Part shown: piece by piece, positions 35,177-44,368 of the stretch
Layout of the letters: each line of letters begins with the position of its first letter
Position numbering within the stretch: position 1 is the stretch's first letter
Assembly (NCBI RefSeq): GCF_017875735.1
Contig: NZ_JAGGMZ010000001.1
Coordinates: 1,612,001-1,676,000, forward strand
Source: Arthrobacter sp. CAN_C5
GTDB taxonomy: Bacteria > Actinomycetota > Actinomycetes > Actinomycetales > Micrococcaceae
Length of the DNA: 64,000 bases
Direction of reading: 5' to 3'
Position numbers and translations under genes: made by a program
The notes under the pieces: generated by a model
The model's database searches: none
The model's input: only the letters and a program-made list of their open reading frames with translations
Told to the model about the DNA's origin: nothing

Positions 35177-35941
35177 TCAGCCGGGCAGGATGATGCTCAG
35201 CTGTACCGGTTTACGAGGTGTTGCGGGGATCAGCTCGGCGCTCCAGCGCTCCCGGGTAGCCTTCAGCAGCTCCGCCGGCGTGTCCGGCTGCCGCGACCGC
35301 CGGGTCAGCAGATGCCGGGCCAATAGCCCACGGGTATGCTTCGCGGCGTGCGAGACCACTGTGCGCTTGCCATCCCGCTCGAGCAGGACGTTCACCGCGA
35401 CGGTCCGCTCAGGGTGGCCGGCCCACGCGGTGGCGTAGGTGCTGGATCGGCAGTCGACCACCAGGGCGTCCCCGGACCGGTCCCCCAGGGGACCCGCCAG
35501 CCGTGACTTCCAGAACGAGGAGAGCGTCCCCGTGGCGGGGAGCGTGACCGACATGGATAACCGATAGGCCGGAATGGCATCAGCAAAACCCAGCGCACCC
35601 CAGAGGGCCGAGACCACCACCACCGACTCCTGGGCTTTGCGACGTTGCACCGGGGTCAGGGTGGGGTAGCCCAGCGCGTCATATAGCACACCGGAATAGA
35701 TCCGGTAGGCGGGGGCCGCCGGCTGGTCGCGGAGTGTGACGTTCCGCAGCACCTCGGCTCCGAGGGACTGGCCCACTCCCAGAATGCTGTGGGCGGCGGG
35801 ATCGGTGCTGGCGGCGGCGAGGGCATCCAGTACGGTCTCGCGGGCCTGCGTCAGTTCGGGGAACCGGAGCGTCCCCAGATCCACTGCCGGGCCCTTCACA
35901 GCGGGTGACTTACCTTCGGAGGGTGGCAGCAGAATCAGCAC
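35177..35941 (-). CDS. yaaA: YaaA/UPF0246 peroxide-stress protein
   Basis: The 254-residue protein begins M-L-I-L-L-P-P-S-E-G-K, the YaaA signature, and includes P-A-Y-R-I-Y-S-G-V-L-Y-D-A-L-G and Y-R-L-S-M. YaaA limits iron-driven damage during peroxide stress in E. coli; the biochemistry is not settled. It faces the RNase H-VOC gene with only 12 nt between the stops, so the transcripts probably overlap at their ends. Confidence 0.92.
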   Translation of the reverse strand: MLILLPPSEGKSPAVKGPAVDLGTLRFPELTQARETVLDALAAASTDPAAHSILGVGQSLGAEVLRNVTLRDQPAAPAYRIYSGVLYDALGYPTLTPVQRRKAQESVVVVSALWGALGFADAIPAYRLSMSVTLPATGTLSSFWKSRLAGPLGDRSGDALVVDCRSSTYATAWAGHPERTVAVNVLLERDGKRTVVSHAAKHTRGLLARHLLTRRSRQPDTPAELLKATRERWSAELIPATPRKPVQLSIILPG

Positions 35942-36083
35942 CGCACCACTTTACCCATGATCATCGGGGGCCACAGAACCGAGCCCCTGAACCATGCCAC
36001 TGAACCAAGCCACTGAACCGAGCCACAGGTCGAAGCTGTTCTGCGTGCGCCGCGGAACTCCGCCAGCCCGTAGAATCAATGGA

Positions 36084-36492
36084 GGATGGGTTGACTAGGC
36101 GGTCGCGTTGGACCGGTCGCAGTGCCTTGTGCACTGGCTCCCGTTCACCGAGGAACGTCCGGGCTCCGCAGAGCAGGGTGGTGGGTAACGCCCACTCGGG
36201 GTAACCCGCAGGAAAGTGCCACAGAAAATAGACCGCTGTACCAGGCAGCAATGCCTGAGGCAGTAAGGGTGAAAAGGTGGTGTAAGAGACCACCAGCGTG
36301 CCGGGTGACCGGTGCGGCTCGGTAAACCCCACCCGGAGCAAGGCCAGACAGGGCGCGCTTGAAGGCTGCTCGCCTGAGTGTCCGGGTAGGCCGCTGGAGG
36401 GCGTCGGCAACGGCGTTCGTAGATGGATGGCCGCCACTTCTTCGCTGGCGACGGCAGGAAGCACAGAACCCGGCGTATCGGTCAACCCATCC
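36084..36492 (+). ncRNA. rnpB: RNase P RNA (class A)
   Basis: RNase P RNA cuts tRNA 5' leaders. The ends pair as P1 (GGATGGGTTGAC at 36084 with GTCAACCCATCC at 36481-36492). Conserved core pieces are present: GAGGAACGTCCGGGCTCC near 36150, AAGGGTGAAAAGGTG near 36264, GTAAGAG and ACAGAACCCGGCGTAT near 36460. The length of about 409 nt suits bacterial type A. Several open frames that overlap it on both strands are spurious. Confidence 0.97.
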
Positions 36493-36500
36493 CTTTACCC

Positions 36501-36559
36501 CGGTGCACGGTTCACTAACTCACGCACCGTCAGGTCCGGAACCGAAATGCCCGGACCTG
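36501..36559 (+). terminator. double hairpin after rnpB
   Basis: CGGTGC/GCACCG (36501-36529) is followed by CAGGTCCGG/CCGGACCTG (36531-36559), a perfect 9-bp stem. Neither has a T-tract. They may end or stabilise the rnpB transcript. Confidence 0.45.
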
Positions 36560-37244
36560 CCGCTCCGAAGGGAGTCGGCCACAAGCCCGCAACGCAAACG
36601 TCCGGTACCGGATATTCCAGACCGGGGGAGTGAAGATTCTTCCCGCCCTTACCCTCTCCGAAATTGGCAGCGCCAGAATCGTCGTGGCGGACCATCGAAT
36701 GAATGACGCTGCCTATTGCGTAAAGATTGATGTGCCGGACTGTAATAGGTGCACCAAGTGTCTTCGCCGTAAATTCGTTCCTGCGATGCTGAATCCGGCC
36801 GGTACCGTCCTGGTTGAGGAATTTCTGCGCAGCAAATCCACCGTGAAATTCGTTGCGCCACCGCACTCTATTACGGGGACAAGTTTGTCGACGCCGCCGG
36901 GTCAACAAAACGGCCCACCTGGGTCAATGATCACTGACCTGATTGACGCGCACGGCCCGCTGGCCTTCCACGGCGCGTATTCCCCGATGCAGTTGAGCAC
37001 CTCGGGTATCCGGCTCCTGCGCAGAATGACCGAAAAGGGAATGGCAGCGCGGACATTCCGCGTTTCGAAGACGCGATGCGAAATGAATTCGAAACATATT
37101 CCCAGACCTGGCCTGCGTGATAAACGAGGTTAAGACCAGGGGATTATCAGGGCGCGATAGCCGTGGGTCAATAGCCCCGAATGAAGTTTTTCCCGAATAG
37201 TGAAAGTGGCATCCGATCGGTGTTTGCTCGGATACGCTATCCCA
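36560..37244. other. region without a confident gene; possible degraded coding DNA
   Basis: About 680 nt between rnpB and the MFS gene hold no recognisable gene. A plus-strand frame at 36630-37133 (167 codons) includes a Cys cluster (C-N-R-C-T-K-C) but matches no family I know. A different frame at 36947-37120 ends in a protein-like run (I-P-R-F-E-D-A-M-R-N-E-F-E-T-Y). A same-frame piece upstream (A-L-Y-Y-G-D-K-F-V-D-A) is separated from it by stops. The picture fits a decayed gene. AT content is higher than in neighbours from about 36640 onwards. A TCCGGTACCGGA palindrome lies at 36601-36612. Confidence 0.35.
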
Positions 37245-38513
37245 ATGACAGACACCGTAGCGCCGCAGAAGTCGCTGCTGGTCCGTAATCCCAACTTCCG
37301 CGCACTGTGGCTTTCCGGCACCGTGGGCGTCCTGGGAACCGCTGTCACCTCCATCGCTCTGCCCATCATCGCAGTGGTCGAACTGCAGGCCAGCGACTTC
37401 GCCGTCGCTGCCCTCGCAGGAATGACTTTTCTCCCCTGGTTGATCCTCGGCCTGCCGGTGGGCGTCTGGGTGGATCGGTGGCCCAGGAAGCCGGTGATCG
37501 TCTGGTCCCTCGTTGGCCGGATAGCAACCCTGGCAACCATCCCCGTTACCTTCTGGCTCGGGATCATGTCGGTGGCGCAGCTGTTCGTTGTCGCGTTCCT
37601 TGTCGGTCTCTCAGCTGTCTTTTTTACCCTGTCAGACCAGGCACTCATTCCGCAGGCTGTGTCCAAGGATGAGCTGGTCGAAGGCAATGGCCTGATGACC
37701 GCGTCGTCGGCGTCGGCGGATGCGGCTGGCCGGGGCATTGCTGGCTGGTTGACGGTGGCGGTGGGTGCCTCCAACTCGCTGCTGGTCCAGATCATCACCT
37801 CCTTCGCATCCCTCTTCGCCATCTCCTCCCTCAGGCTCAAGGAAGCCGAGCCGTATCAGGGGGAGCGGCGTATCTTCCGCGAAATGAAGGACGGTCTGCG
37901 CTACACCTTCAGTACCGGGCCGCTGCGCGCCATCCTCTTCAACGCTGCGCTCTGGAACCTTGGCGGCAGCATGGTGGCATCGCTTCTGGTGCTTTTGGTG
38001 CTGCGGACCCTGAACGAGTCGGAAATCTGGCTGGGGGTCCTCCTGGCCGCAGCATCAGTTGGCGGAGCGCTGGGCGGCATTACCGTCAAACGGGCCACCG
38101 AGCGGTTCGGATCGGGTCCGGTCTGGCGCTACGCCATGGTCCCCGGCGTGCTGGGGTACGCGTCGCTCCTGATCATGACCCCCGGCTACGGAATGCTCTG
38201 GGGTGTCGTGGGAATGTTCGTGATGGGCGTGTGCATCGCCTGGAACATCGTCGTCGGGTCAGCGTTCCGGCAACGGGTGTGTCCTCCCGCCATGATGGGC
38301 AGGCTCGGCGCCGCTTCCCGGATGGTCAGCTGGGGCATGCTCGGCGTGGCCAGCATCCTTGGGGGAATCCTCGCGGAACTGGTCGGCATCTGGAACGCCG
38401 TGCTGATCGGCGTCCTGCTGGCAGTGGCAGCGCCCCTGGTGGCCATTTTCGGGCCGCTCCGCCACGTGGAGCGGCTCGAGGACCTGGAACCCGGGCAGGA
38501 GCCGCAGGCCTGA
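37245..38513 (+). CDS. MFS transporter (EntS/MFS_3-like)
   Basis: The 422-residue protein has about 12 membrane segments, a cytosolic N-terminus (N-P-N-F-R-A-L-W-L-S-G) and the loop 2-3 motif G-V-W-V-D-R-W-P-R-K-P, typical of MFS drug or siderophore exporters. The substrate is unknown. ATG 37245 gives the expected short N-terminus. The gene stands alone, ending 18 nt before the convergent def gene. Confidence 0.88.
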   Translation: MTDTVAPQKSLLVRNPNFRALWLSGTVGVLGTAVTSIALPIIAVVELQASDFAVAALAGMTFLPWLILGLPVGVWVDRWPRKPVIVWSLVGRIATLATIPVTFWLGIMSVAQLFVVAFLVGLSAVFFTLSDQALIPQAVSKDELVEGNGLMTASSASADAAGRGIAGWLTVAVGASNSLLVQIITSFASLFAISSLRLKEAEPYQGERRIFREMKDGLRYTFSTGPLRAILFNAALWNLGGSMVASLLVLLVLRTLNESEIWLGVLLAAASVGGALGGITVKRATERFGSGPVWRYAMVPGVLGYASLLIMTPGYGMLWGVVGMFVMGVCIAWNIVVGSAFRQRVCPPAMMGRLGAASRMVSWGMLGVASILGGILAELVGIWNAVLIGVLLAVAAPLVAIFGPLRHVERLEDLEPGQEPQA

Positions 38514-38531
38514 CACGCTTGGCGGCCCTCT

Positions 38532-39101
38532 CTAGTGGCCGAACGGGTCCGGATCCACGCCCGGCATCCAGGTCAGGCCGGGCACTCCCCAGTGGTTCTT
38601 CTTGATGGCCTTGCGGGCGGCCCGGGAATACGGCTCGATAAGCCGGTCCACGTAGAGCTTGCCCTCCAAATGGTCATACTCATGCTGCATGCAGCGTGCA
38701 AACCATCCGGTGGCCACGAACTCCAGCCGCTCCCCGAAGCCGTCGAAACCGGTCACCTTGACCCAGTCGGCCCGCTTCAGCGGAAAGGACTCGCCCGGCA
38801 CTGAAAGGCAACCCTCGGACTCCTCCTCCGGGTCGGGGTCCGCCCCCGAAATTTTGGTGGTCACCAGTGAGGGGTTCACCAGCACCCCGCGCGGCGCGAC
38901 GTCGTCGTTCTCCATGCCGTACACGAAGATCCGCTGGCCCACACCGATCTGGGGGGCCGCGAGCCCCACGCCGTTCGCCTCGTCCATGGTTTCGAACATG
39001 TCGGCGATCAGGGCGCGCAGCTCGTCGTCAAACTCGGTGACGACGGCGGCCCGGCGGTGCAGCACTGGCTCACCGGTGATGGTGACGGGGCGAACAGTCA
39101 T
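38532..39101 (-). CDS. def: peptide deformylase
   Basis: Def removes the formyl group from nascent proteins. The 189-residue enzyme has all three motifs: G-V-G-L-A-A-P-Q-I-G, E-G-C-L-S-V-P-G with the metal Cys, and Q-H-E-Y-D-H-L-E-G with the metal His pair and catalytic Glu. The ATG at 39101 follows AGGAAA; the in-frame upstream stretch overlaps the acyl-CoA dehydrogenase gene. It is 50 nt downstream of that gene on the same strand. Confidence 0.96.
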   Translation of the reverse strand: MTVRPVTITGEPVLHRRAAVVTEFDDELRALIADMFETMDEANGVGLAAPQIGVGQRIFVYGMENDDVAPRGVLVNPSLVTTKISGADPDPEEESEGCLSVPGESFPLKRADWVKVTGFDGFGERLEFVATGWFARCMQHEYDHLEGKLYVDRLIEPYSRAARKAIKKNHWGVPGLTWMPGVDPDPFGH

Positions 39102-39151
39102 GGTGGTGTTTCCTGTGGATTGGGGTGGAAGTTCGGCTAGCGGCAGGTGTG

Positions 39152-40306
39152 TCAGCCGGCGATGTGGCGGCCGACGACGTCGCGCATGATCTCGCTGGTG
39201 CCGCCGAAGATGGTGAGCAACCGGGTGGCCAGGAACGCCTGGGCAACCGGGTATTCCAGGATGTAGCCATAGCCGCCGTGCAGCTGGAGGCAGCGGTCGG
39301 TGATCGAGGTGGCGCGTTCGCTGGCCCACAGCTTGACCCGTGCGGCGGCAGCGGCATCAAGGGTGCCCGCGTTGAAAGCGAGCATCGCCTGGTCGACGTA
39401 GGTTTCGGTGACCTCCACCTCGGTGAGGATGTCAGCGAGCTGGAAACGGGTGTTCTGGAAGTCGATGATCCGTTCCCCGAACGCGTTGCGCTCCTTGGTG
39501 TACGTGACGGTGGCCTCATAGATGGCGCGGGAGACAGCCGACGCGGCAACGGCGATCGCGAGCCGACCCTGCGGCAGTTGTTCGTGGGCATAGCGGAGTC
39601 CGTGACCGAGCTCGCCCACCAGGTTGTCGCCGCTCACCCGGACACTGTCGAAGAACAGTTCGGCAGTGTCAGAGGCTTTGAGGCCCATCTTGTCGAGCTG
39701 CTTGCCGGTGTTGTACCCATCACCCTTTTCGACCATGAAGAGTGAGAAGGAGTCGGCGCCGCCCCTGCCCGTGCTGCCGTCGGTGCGGGCCATCACCAGT
39801 GAGGCGTCACCGCTGATGCCGTTGCCGATGAAGGTCTTCTGCCCGGAGATCAGCCAGTCATCGCCGTCGCGCACGGCCTTGGTCCTGATCCCGCGGAGGT
39901 CGCTGCCCGCTCCCGGTTCGGTCCAGGCCACGCTGGTCACCCGTTCGCCGCTCACCATTCCGGGAAGCCAGCGCGACTTATGATCATCGCTGCCGTAGGC
40001 GAGCAGGTGGGGGAGCACCATGTCGTCGTGGAGGTGGAAAGCCAGACCGACGGCCAGGTGGTTGGTCTTCGCGAACTCCTCGTCCATGACGGCGCGGAAC
40101 CGGTAGTCGGGCATACCCGCGCCGCCGAATTCCTCGGGCACAGCCAGGCCCAACAGTCCCTGCTCACCGGCTGCCGTCCACAGGGTGCGGGGCATGAGGT
40201 GGTCCTGATCCCACTGGGCGTAGTGCGGCGACACCTCCCGGGAGGTGAACTCGGCCGCGACTTCACGGAACAGCAGATGGTCTTCTTCGAACACTGTGCG
40301 TTCCAT
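39152..40306 (-). CDS. acyl-CoA dehydrogenase
   Basis: This FAD enzyme introduces a 2,3-double bond into acyl-CoA. The 384-residue protein has V-A-W-T-E-P-G-A-G-S-D-L, L-I-S-G-Q-K-T-F-I-G-N-G and the C-terminal Q-L-H-G-G-Y-G-Y-I-L-E-Y-P-V-A and F-G-G-T-S-E-I-M-R motifs. Chain length is not readable. ATG 40306 is chosen because GGAGG sits 9 nt upstream; a TTG at 40315 would abut it. It precedes def. Confidence 0.93.
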   Translation of the reverse strand: MERTVFEEDHLLFREVAAEFTSREVSPHYAQWDQDHLMPRTLWTAAGEQGLLGLAVPEEFGGAGMPDYRFRAVMDEEFAKTNHLAVGLAFHLHDDMVLPHLLAYGSDDHKSRWLPGMVSGERVTSVAWTEPGAGSDLRGIRTKAVRDGDDWLISGQKTFIGNGISGDASLVMARTDGSTGRGGADSFSLFMVEKGDGYNTGKQLDKMGLKASDTAELFFDSVRVSGDNLVGELGHGLRYAHEQLPQGRLAIAVAASAVSRAIYEATVTYTKERNAFGERIIDFQNTRFQLADILTEVEVTETYVDQAMLAFNAGTLDAAAAARVKLWASERATSITDRCLQLHGGYGYILEYPVAQAFLATRLLTIFGGTSEIMRDVVGRHIAG

Positions 40307-40421
40307 GCGGTTCAACCTCCACGGTGATTCAACGCCGGCTGTCCCCGGCCTGGGTCCTACAGGTAAGGCCGCCCCCGAAGTTATTCAGGGGCGGCCTTCC
40401 GAGGTCATCTTTCGACCTACT

Positions 40422-40498
40422 TGGGGTGAGTAACGGGGCTTGAACCCGCGACCTCCTGGACCACAACCAGGCGCTCTGCCAACTGAGCTATACCCACC
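40422..40498 (-). tRNA. tRNA-His (anticodon GTG)
   Basis: On the minus strand the anticodon stem CCTGG / CCAGG encloses TTGTGGT (anticodon GTG). The acceptor GTGGGTA / TACTCAC has the extra G-1 opposite C73 that marks tRNA-His, and CCA is encoded. Confidence 0.95.
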
Positions 40499-40634
40499 AT
40501 GTGCCTTACGAAATGTCAGTCCTGCAGTTCGTTCCTGCGGGAGTGTCACCTACAAAAGGCAGCGCATACAAGTCTACACAATTTTTGCCGGGCCTTCGCC
40601 ACCGGGGCTACGCGGCGGCGTCGCGACCGCTGGG

Positions 40635-41237
40635 TCAGTCGGCCAGGGACCCGGCGATCGCCTTGCTGGTCGCTGAATCCGGGCCGGGGCTGGGAACGAA
40701 AACGGACTCCCGGTAGTAACGCAACTCACGGATGGAATCGCGAATATCCCCGAGCGCCCGGTGCCCGCCGCTCTTGGCGGGGGACTGGAAGTACGCGCGG
40801 GTGAACCATCGCCGGGCGAGTTCCTTGATGGTCGATACGTCGATGACCCGGTAGTGCAGGTGCTCAATCACGGCCGGCATGTCGCGGGCGAGGAACGAGC
40901 GGTCGGTCCCGACCGAGTTGCCGCCCAACTGGGCCTTCCGGGGGTCGGGGACCCATTTCATGATGTAGCTGAGCACCTCTGCTTCGGCTTCCTTCATGCT
41001 GATGCCCTGGGGGAGTTCGGTCAGCAGGCCCGACGTGGTGTGCATGTCGCGCACAAAGTCGCCCATCTGCTCCAGGGCTGCGTCATCGGGCTTGATAACG
41101 ACGTCGACACCGTCACCCAGGATGTTCAGCTCGGAATCCGTCACGAGGACAGCAACTTCGATCAGTGCGTCAGCCTCGAGGTCAAGCCCCGTCATCTCGC
41201 AGTCGATCCAGACAATGTGTTCATTAGATATCGGCAC
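40635..41237 (-). CDS. orn: oligoribonuclease
   Basis: Orn degrades 2-5 nt RNAs, including pGpG made from c-di-GMP. The 200-residue DEDDh exonuclease has I-V-W-I-D-C-E-M-T-G-L at the start, S-V-G-T-D-R-S-F-L and G-G-H-R-A-L-G-D-I-R-D-S. GTG 41237 gives the conserved P-I-S-N-E-H N-terminus, although GGGAGG overlaps that codon, so the site is unusual. The c-di-GMP riboswitch at 62.4 kb makes an Orn role in that pathway relevant here. Confidence 0.94.
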   Translation of the reverse strand: MPISNEHIVWIDCEMTGLDLEADALIEVAVLVTDSELNILGDGVDVVIKPDDAALEQMGDFVRDMHTTSGLLTELPQGISMKEAEAEVLSYIMKWVPDPRKAQLGGNSVGTDRSFLARDMPAVIEHLHYRVIDVSTIKELARRWFTRAYFQSPAKSGGHRALGDIRDSIRELRYYRESVFVPSPGPDSATSKAIAGSLAD

Positions 41238-41410
41238 CTCCCAAATGTACCGCGCCTCCCGGCTCGGCCGACGTCGTACCCCGCGGAGACCCCGCGTCCC
41301 GGTGCGCGGCGTTACCGGCCCCGGCACAGGGGGCGATGCTAATATCTAGCCAGTCTGCCCGGTCAGAAGTGCAGAAGTTTCGTGTTCCACCGAGGATTGG
41401 ATAACAGCAG

Positions 41411-42940
41411 ATGACCGCCCAGGTGCCAGCGGACGCCTCGCAGCCCCGGACGGACGCAGCTTTGGCTGGCCGACCAAACGTGGCAGTCATCCAGGGATTC
41501 ATCGGGTCCCTGCTGATGATGATCGGGTCCTACGGGGTGGGCTGGCTGTCGCTGGCATCGGTGGAGTTGCGCAGGATTCCCATCATCATGTGGATGCGGT
41601 TCGAACCGGCCGGGGCGGTGGTATCGGTCCTGATCCTGGCGCTCGGTGGGATGCTCCTGGTGAGGTCCTGGCTGCGGCTCGGTCAGCGGCTGCACGGGTG
41701 GGGCCCGGAATCCCGGCCAGTGATTCTTCGCGCCGTGATCGCCTGGGGCGCCCCGATGTGCCTGGCCTTGCCGTTGTTCAGCCGGGACGTGTTCGCCTAT
41801 ATCGCCCAGGGGCAGGTGGTCCTCTCCGGGCTGAACCCCTACGTCGACGGTTACTCGCAGATCTCCAACTACCTGCAAATCGGGGCGGACGACTTGTGGG
41901 CGCAGAGTCCCACCCCGTACGGACCGGTGTTCCTCTGGATTGAGGCCCTGGTGGTGGGCATCACCAACGGGCAACCCGACTTCTCGGTGCTCCTGTTCCG
42001 GCTCATCGCGATTGTCGGTGTGGTGATGTGCGTCTATTACGTGCCCAAGCTCGCGGAACTGCACGGTGTTAACCCCAACCGGGCGCTCTGGCTTACCGCC
42101 GCGAACCCGCTCTTCCTGATCAATTTCATTGCCAGCATCCATAACGATGCGCTGATGATCGGTCTCGCACTCTCCGGCCTGTACCTCGCCGCAACCCAAA
42201 AGCCCTGGCGGGCGGTGCTCATGGTCACGCTGTCGGTTGCGATCAAACCCATCACCCTGATCTTCCTTCCGTTCATCGGCCTGATGTGGGCCGGCAAGGG
42301 GGCAAGCTGGCGGCGGAAGTTCCTCTATTGGGCGCTCACTGCGGGGATCTCCTTCGGCATTCTGTGGGTGATGGGACTGATCAACGGCTTCGGTTTCGGG
42401 TGGGTCGGTGCGCTGAGCACCCCCGGCAGCGTCTGGATCTGGTACGCGCCGATCGGTTTCCTGGGCATGATCGTCATGATCCTGGGGAATGCCGTGGGGC
42501 TCGACGGCCAGGCCTTCGCCGAGGTGGTGTATTTGATCGGCCGGCTGGTGGCGCTGGCGATCATCGGCTGGCTGATGTTCACGGGGGAGCACAGCAGGCT
42601 GGTCCGCCGACTGGCTCTGGCCTTCGCCGCGATCGTCTTCCTCGCCCCCATGATTCAGTCCTGGTACGTGGTCTGGCTGATCCCGTTGTTCGCAGTCACC
42701 GGCATTCGCAACGACTGGCAGGTCAAAACCCTCTACTTCCTCGTGTCCTTTTTCATGATCTATGCCATTTCGGATCAGCTGGACATTTTTCCCTACTTCG
42801 AGCTGAGTCTGACGGTGGCACGGCAGGTGGCAGCGGTCGTCGCGCTGGGCTTTGCCCTGTACCTGGTTTTTGTTGATCCGAAGACCAAAATCCTATTCCG
42901 GAAACGGTACGAGGAGCCGGTGGTGGGCGGGCTACACTAG
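41411..42940 (+). CDS. polyprenyl-phosphomannose-dependent alpha-1,6-mannosyltransferase (MptB-like, GT-C)
   Basis: The 509-residue protein has about 13 membrane segments and the GT-C motif F-S-R-D-V-F-A-Y-I-A-Q-G in the first large outer loop, followed by N-P-Y and S-P-T-P-Y-G-P-V-F. Related MptA/MptB proteins add alpha-1,6 mannose to lipomannan-type glycolipids from polyprenyl-phosphate mannose on the outer face. The acceptor here is inferred; Micrococcaceae make lipomannan. It is alone on its strand. Confidence 0.85.
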   Translation: MTAQVPADASQPRTDAALAGRPNVAVIQGFIGSLLMMIGSYGVGWLSLASVELRRIPIIMWMRFEPAGAVVSVLILALGGMLLVRSWLRLGQRLHGWGPESRPVILRAVIAWGAPMCLALPLFSRDVFAYIAQGQVVLSGLNPYVDGYSQISNYLQIGADDLWAQSPTPYGPVFLWIEALVVGITNGQPDFSVLLFRLIAIVGVVMCVYYVPKLAELHGVNPNRALWLTAANPLFLINFIASIHNDALMIGLALSGLYLAATQKPWRAVLMVTLSVAIKPITLIFLPFIGLMWAGKGASWRRKFLYWALTAGISFGILWVMGLINGFGFGWVGALSTPGSVWIWYAPIGFLGMIVMILGNAVGLDGQAFAEVVYLIGRLVALAIIGWLMFTGEHSRLVRRLALAFAAIVFLAPMIQSWYVVWLIPLFAVTGIRNDWQVKTLYFLVSFFMIYAISDQLDIFPYFELSLTVARQVAAVVALGFALYLVFVDPKTKILFRKRYEEPVVGGLH

Positions 42941-42995
42941 CGGTCGCTGGCCGGTCCAACATGCTTTCTGGGCCCGAACCGGCGATACTTGGACG

Positions 42996-43406
42996 ATGAC
43001 CGACTCCACAGAACACATCTTCAGCGGCGAATTCGAGATCTCTGTCTGGAGCCCGGAACCCTACTCAGCGCCAGGCTCCTCGAGTGAACTGACCAAGGTG
43101 AGCGCCACGAAAGTCTTCAGCGGCGGCCTTGTCGGAACCAGTTCAGCAGAGCTGCTGATGGCGGGCAACGACTACGGTGCCGGCTACGTTGCCTCCGAGG
43201 TATTCACCGGTTCGGTGGATGGCAGGGACGGCACCATGATCGTGCAGCACTGGGGGATCGCTGAGGGTACCGCCGCCGCCAGTTCGGGCCACATCATTCC
43301 GGGATCGGGGACCGATGGCCTGAAGGGAATCTCCGGGAAGGCCGTCTACTCCCAGGACGCCGCTGGCCAGCACCACCTTGAGCTCAAAGTCACCTTCGGA
43401 GACTAG
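42996..43406 (+). CDS. DUF3224 family protein
   Basis: The 136-residue protein fits DUF3224: T-K-V-S-A-T-K-V-F-S-G-G-L-x-G-T-S, a central G-S-V-D-G-R-D-G and C-terminal Y-S-Q-D-A-A-G-Q-H-H-L-E-L-K-V. It is a predicted small beta-barrel of unknown function. No signal peptide is visible. ATG 42996 is the likely start; the open frame further upstream overlaps the mannosyltransferase gene. Confidence 0.82.
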   Translation: MTDSTEHIFSGEFEISVWSPEPYSAPGSSSELTKVSATKVFSGGLVGTSSAELLMAGNDYGAGYVASEVFTGSVDGRDGTMIVQHWGIAEGTAAASSGHIIPGSGTDGLKGISGKAVYSQDAAGQHHLELKVTFGD

Positions 43407-43446
43407 AGTCCGCACGACTCCTGGCTGTCATCCACCGGCATAATTC

Positions 43447-43522
43447 TGGTGCCCCCGGCGCGACTCGAACGCGCAACCTACGGATTAGAAGGCCGTTGCT
43501 CTATCCATTGAGCTACGGGGGC
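43447..43522 (-). tRNA. tRNA-Arg (anticodon TCT)
   Basis: The minus strand reads GCCCCCG acceptor, anticodon loop CTTCTAA (anticodon TCT) between ACGGC / TCCGT-type arms, T-loop TTCGAGT and an encoded CCA end. Confidence 0.94.
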
Positions 43523-43722
43523 CGACGGCGGATATCTCCACGCCACCGCAAGTTTATCGTCAAGTTGGACGAACGCCAGTCGGCGACTCTCCCTCCACAC
43601 CGGGTTCCTCCCCTCAGGTTGTCCACATAGGGCTGTCGCGGCTCCCTCCGAAACCCCGGTACCGGTGAAATAGTGTCTGCTGGCATACCCGCCAGCGCAC
43701 ACCTTTGCTGAAGGGGAATTCG

Positions 43723-44307
43723 ATGAGCGACAGCATCACCGTCCGCGGCTATGTGGCCACCGACGTTAAATCGGGAGTCGCCGTGAGCGGCCTCGCCTAC
43801 GCGAGTTTTCGAATGTGCTCGACCGAGCGCCGCTTCGACCGCCAAACCAATTCGTGGACGGATGGCCAAACGAACTGGTACACCGTGTCGATGTTCCGCC
43901 AGCTTGCCACCAATGCCGGGGTGAGCATCAGGAAAGGGGACAAGGTGGTGGTCACCGGGCGGCTGCGGGTCCGGCCCTGGATCCGTGAGGACGGGCGAAC
44001 CGGCACCTCCGTGGACATCGATGCGGACACTGCAGGACATGACCTGATGTGGGGCACGGCGCACTTTCGCCGGACCAGCGCGGACCGCGCGGGCACCGAG
44101 GCTTCAACCGCTGGTGACCCACCGGATGTCCACGACTCGGATGTCGACTACCCGGATGTTGATCGGGACACCGGCGAGATATTCGGCGACCCGGGTGATG
44201 CGGCGGCTCCTGAGGGGAATGACTCCTCCGGTGCTGAGCCCTCCGGCGATTCCGACCAGACCGGGGGTGAACAATCAGCCCGACAGCTCACCGACGCACC
44301 GTTTTAG
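43723..44307 (+). CDS. ssb: single-stranded DNA-binding protein paralogue
   Basis: This 194-residue protein has an OB fold: I-T-V-R-G-Y-V-A-T-D-V, W-Y-T-V-S-M-F-R-Q-L-A-T-N-A and G-D-K-V-V-V-T-G-R-L-R-V. An acidic Asp/Glu/Gly-rich tail ends in T-D-A-P-F, close to the SSB C-terminal tip that docks partner proteins. The replication SSB is usually encoded with rpsF and rplI, so this is probably a second SSB. AAGGGGA precedes the ATG. ettA follows 61 nt downstream. Confidence 0.85.
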   Translation: MSDSITVRGYVATDVKSGVAVSGLAYASFRMCSTERRFDRQTNSWTDGQTNWYTVSMFRQLATNAGVSIRKGDKVVVTGRLRVRPWIREDGRTGTSVDIDADTAGHDLMWGTAHFRRTSADRAGTEASTAGDPPDVHDSDVDYPDVDRDTGEIFGDPGDAAAPEGNDSSGAEPSGDSDQTGGEQSARQLTDAPF

Positions 44308-44368
44308 TCCCGCGGCGGCTGCCGCACACAAATGGGAGATAGGTGGGTGCAGCGACTAGCCTTGAGGT

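Noticed and set aside
35961..36485. 174-codon minus-strand frame over rnpB
   Set aside because: It covers the RNase P RNA, whose conserved core and P1 pairing explain the sequence.
36495..36908. 137-codon minus-strand frame after rnpB
   Set aside because: It has no recognisable motif, no good ribosome site, and overlaps the two rnpB-proximal hairpins.
40595..40634. GC-rich inverted pieces near the orn 3' end considered as a terminator
   Set aside because: Pairing is short and there is no T-tract, so the support is too weak to list.
41363..42592. 409-codon minus-strand frame opposite the mannosyltransferase
   Set aside because: Its product is a low-complexity His/Gln/Asp/Pro-rich shadow of the membrane protein on the other strand.
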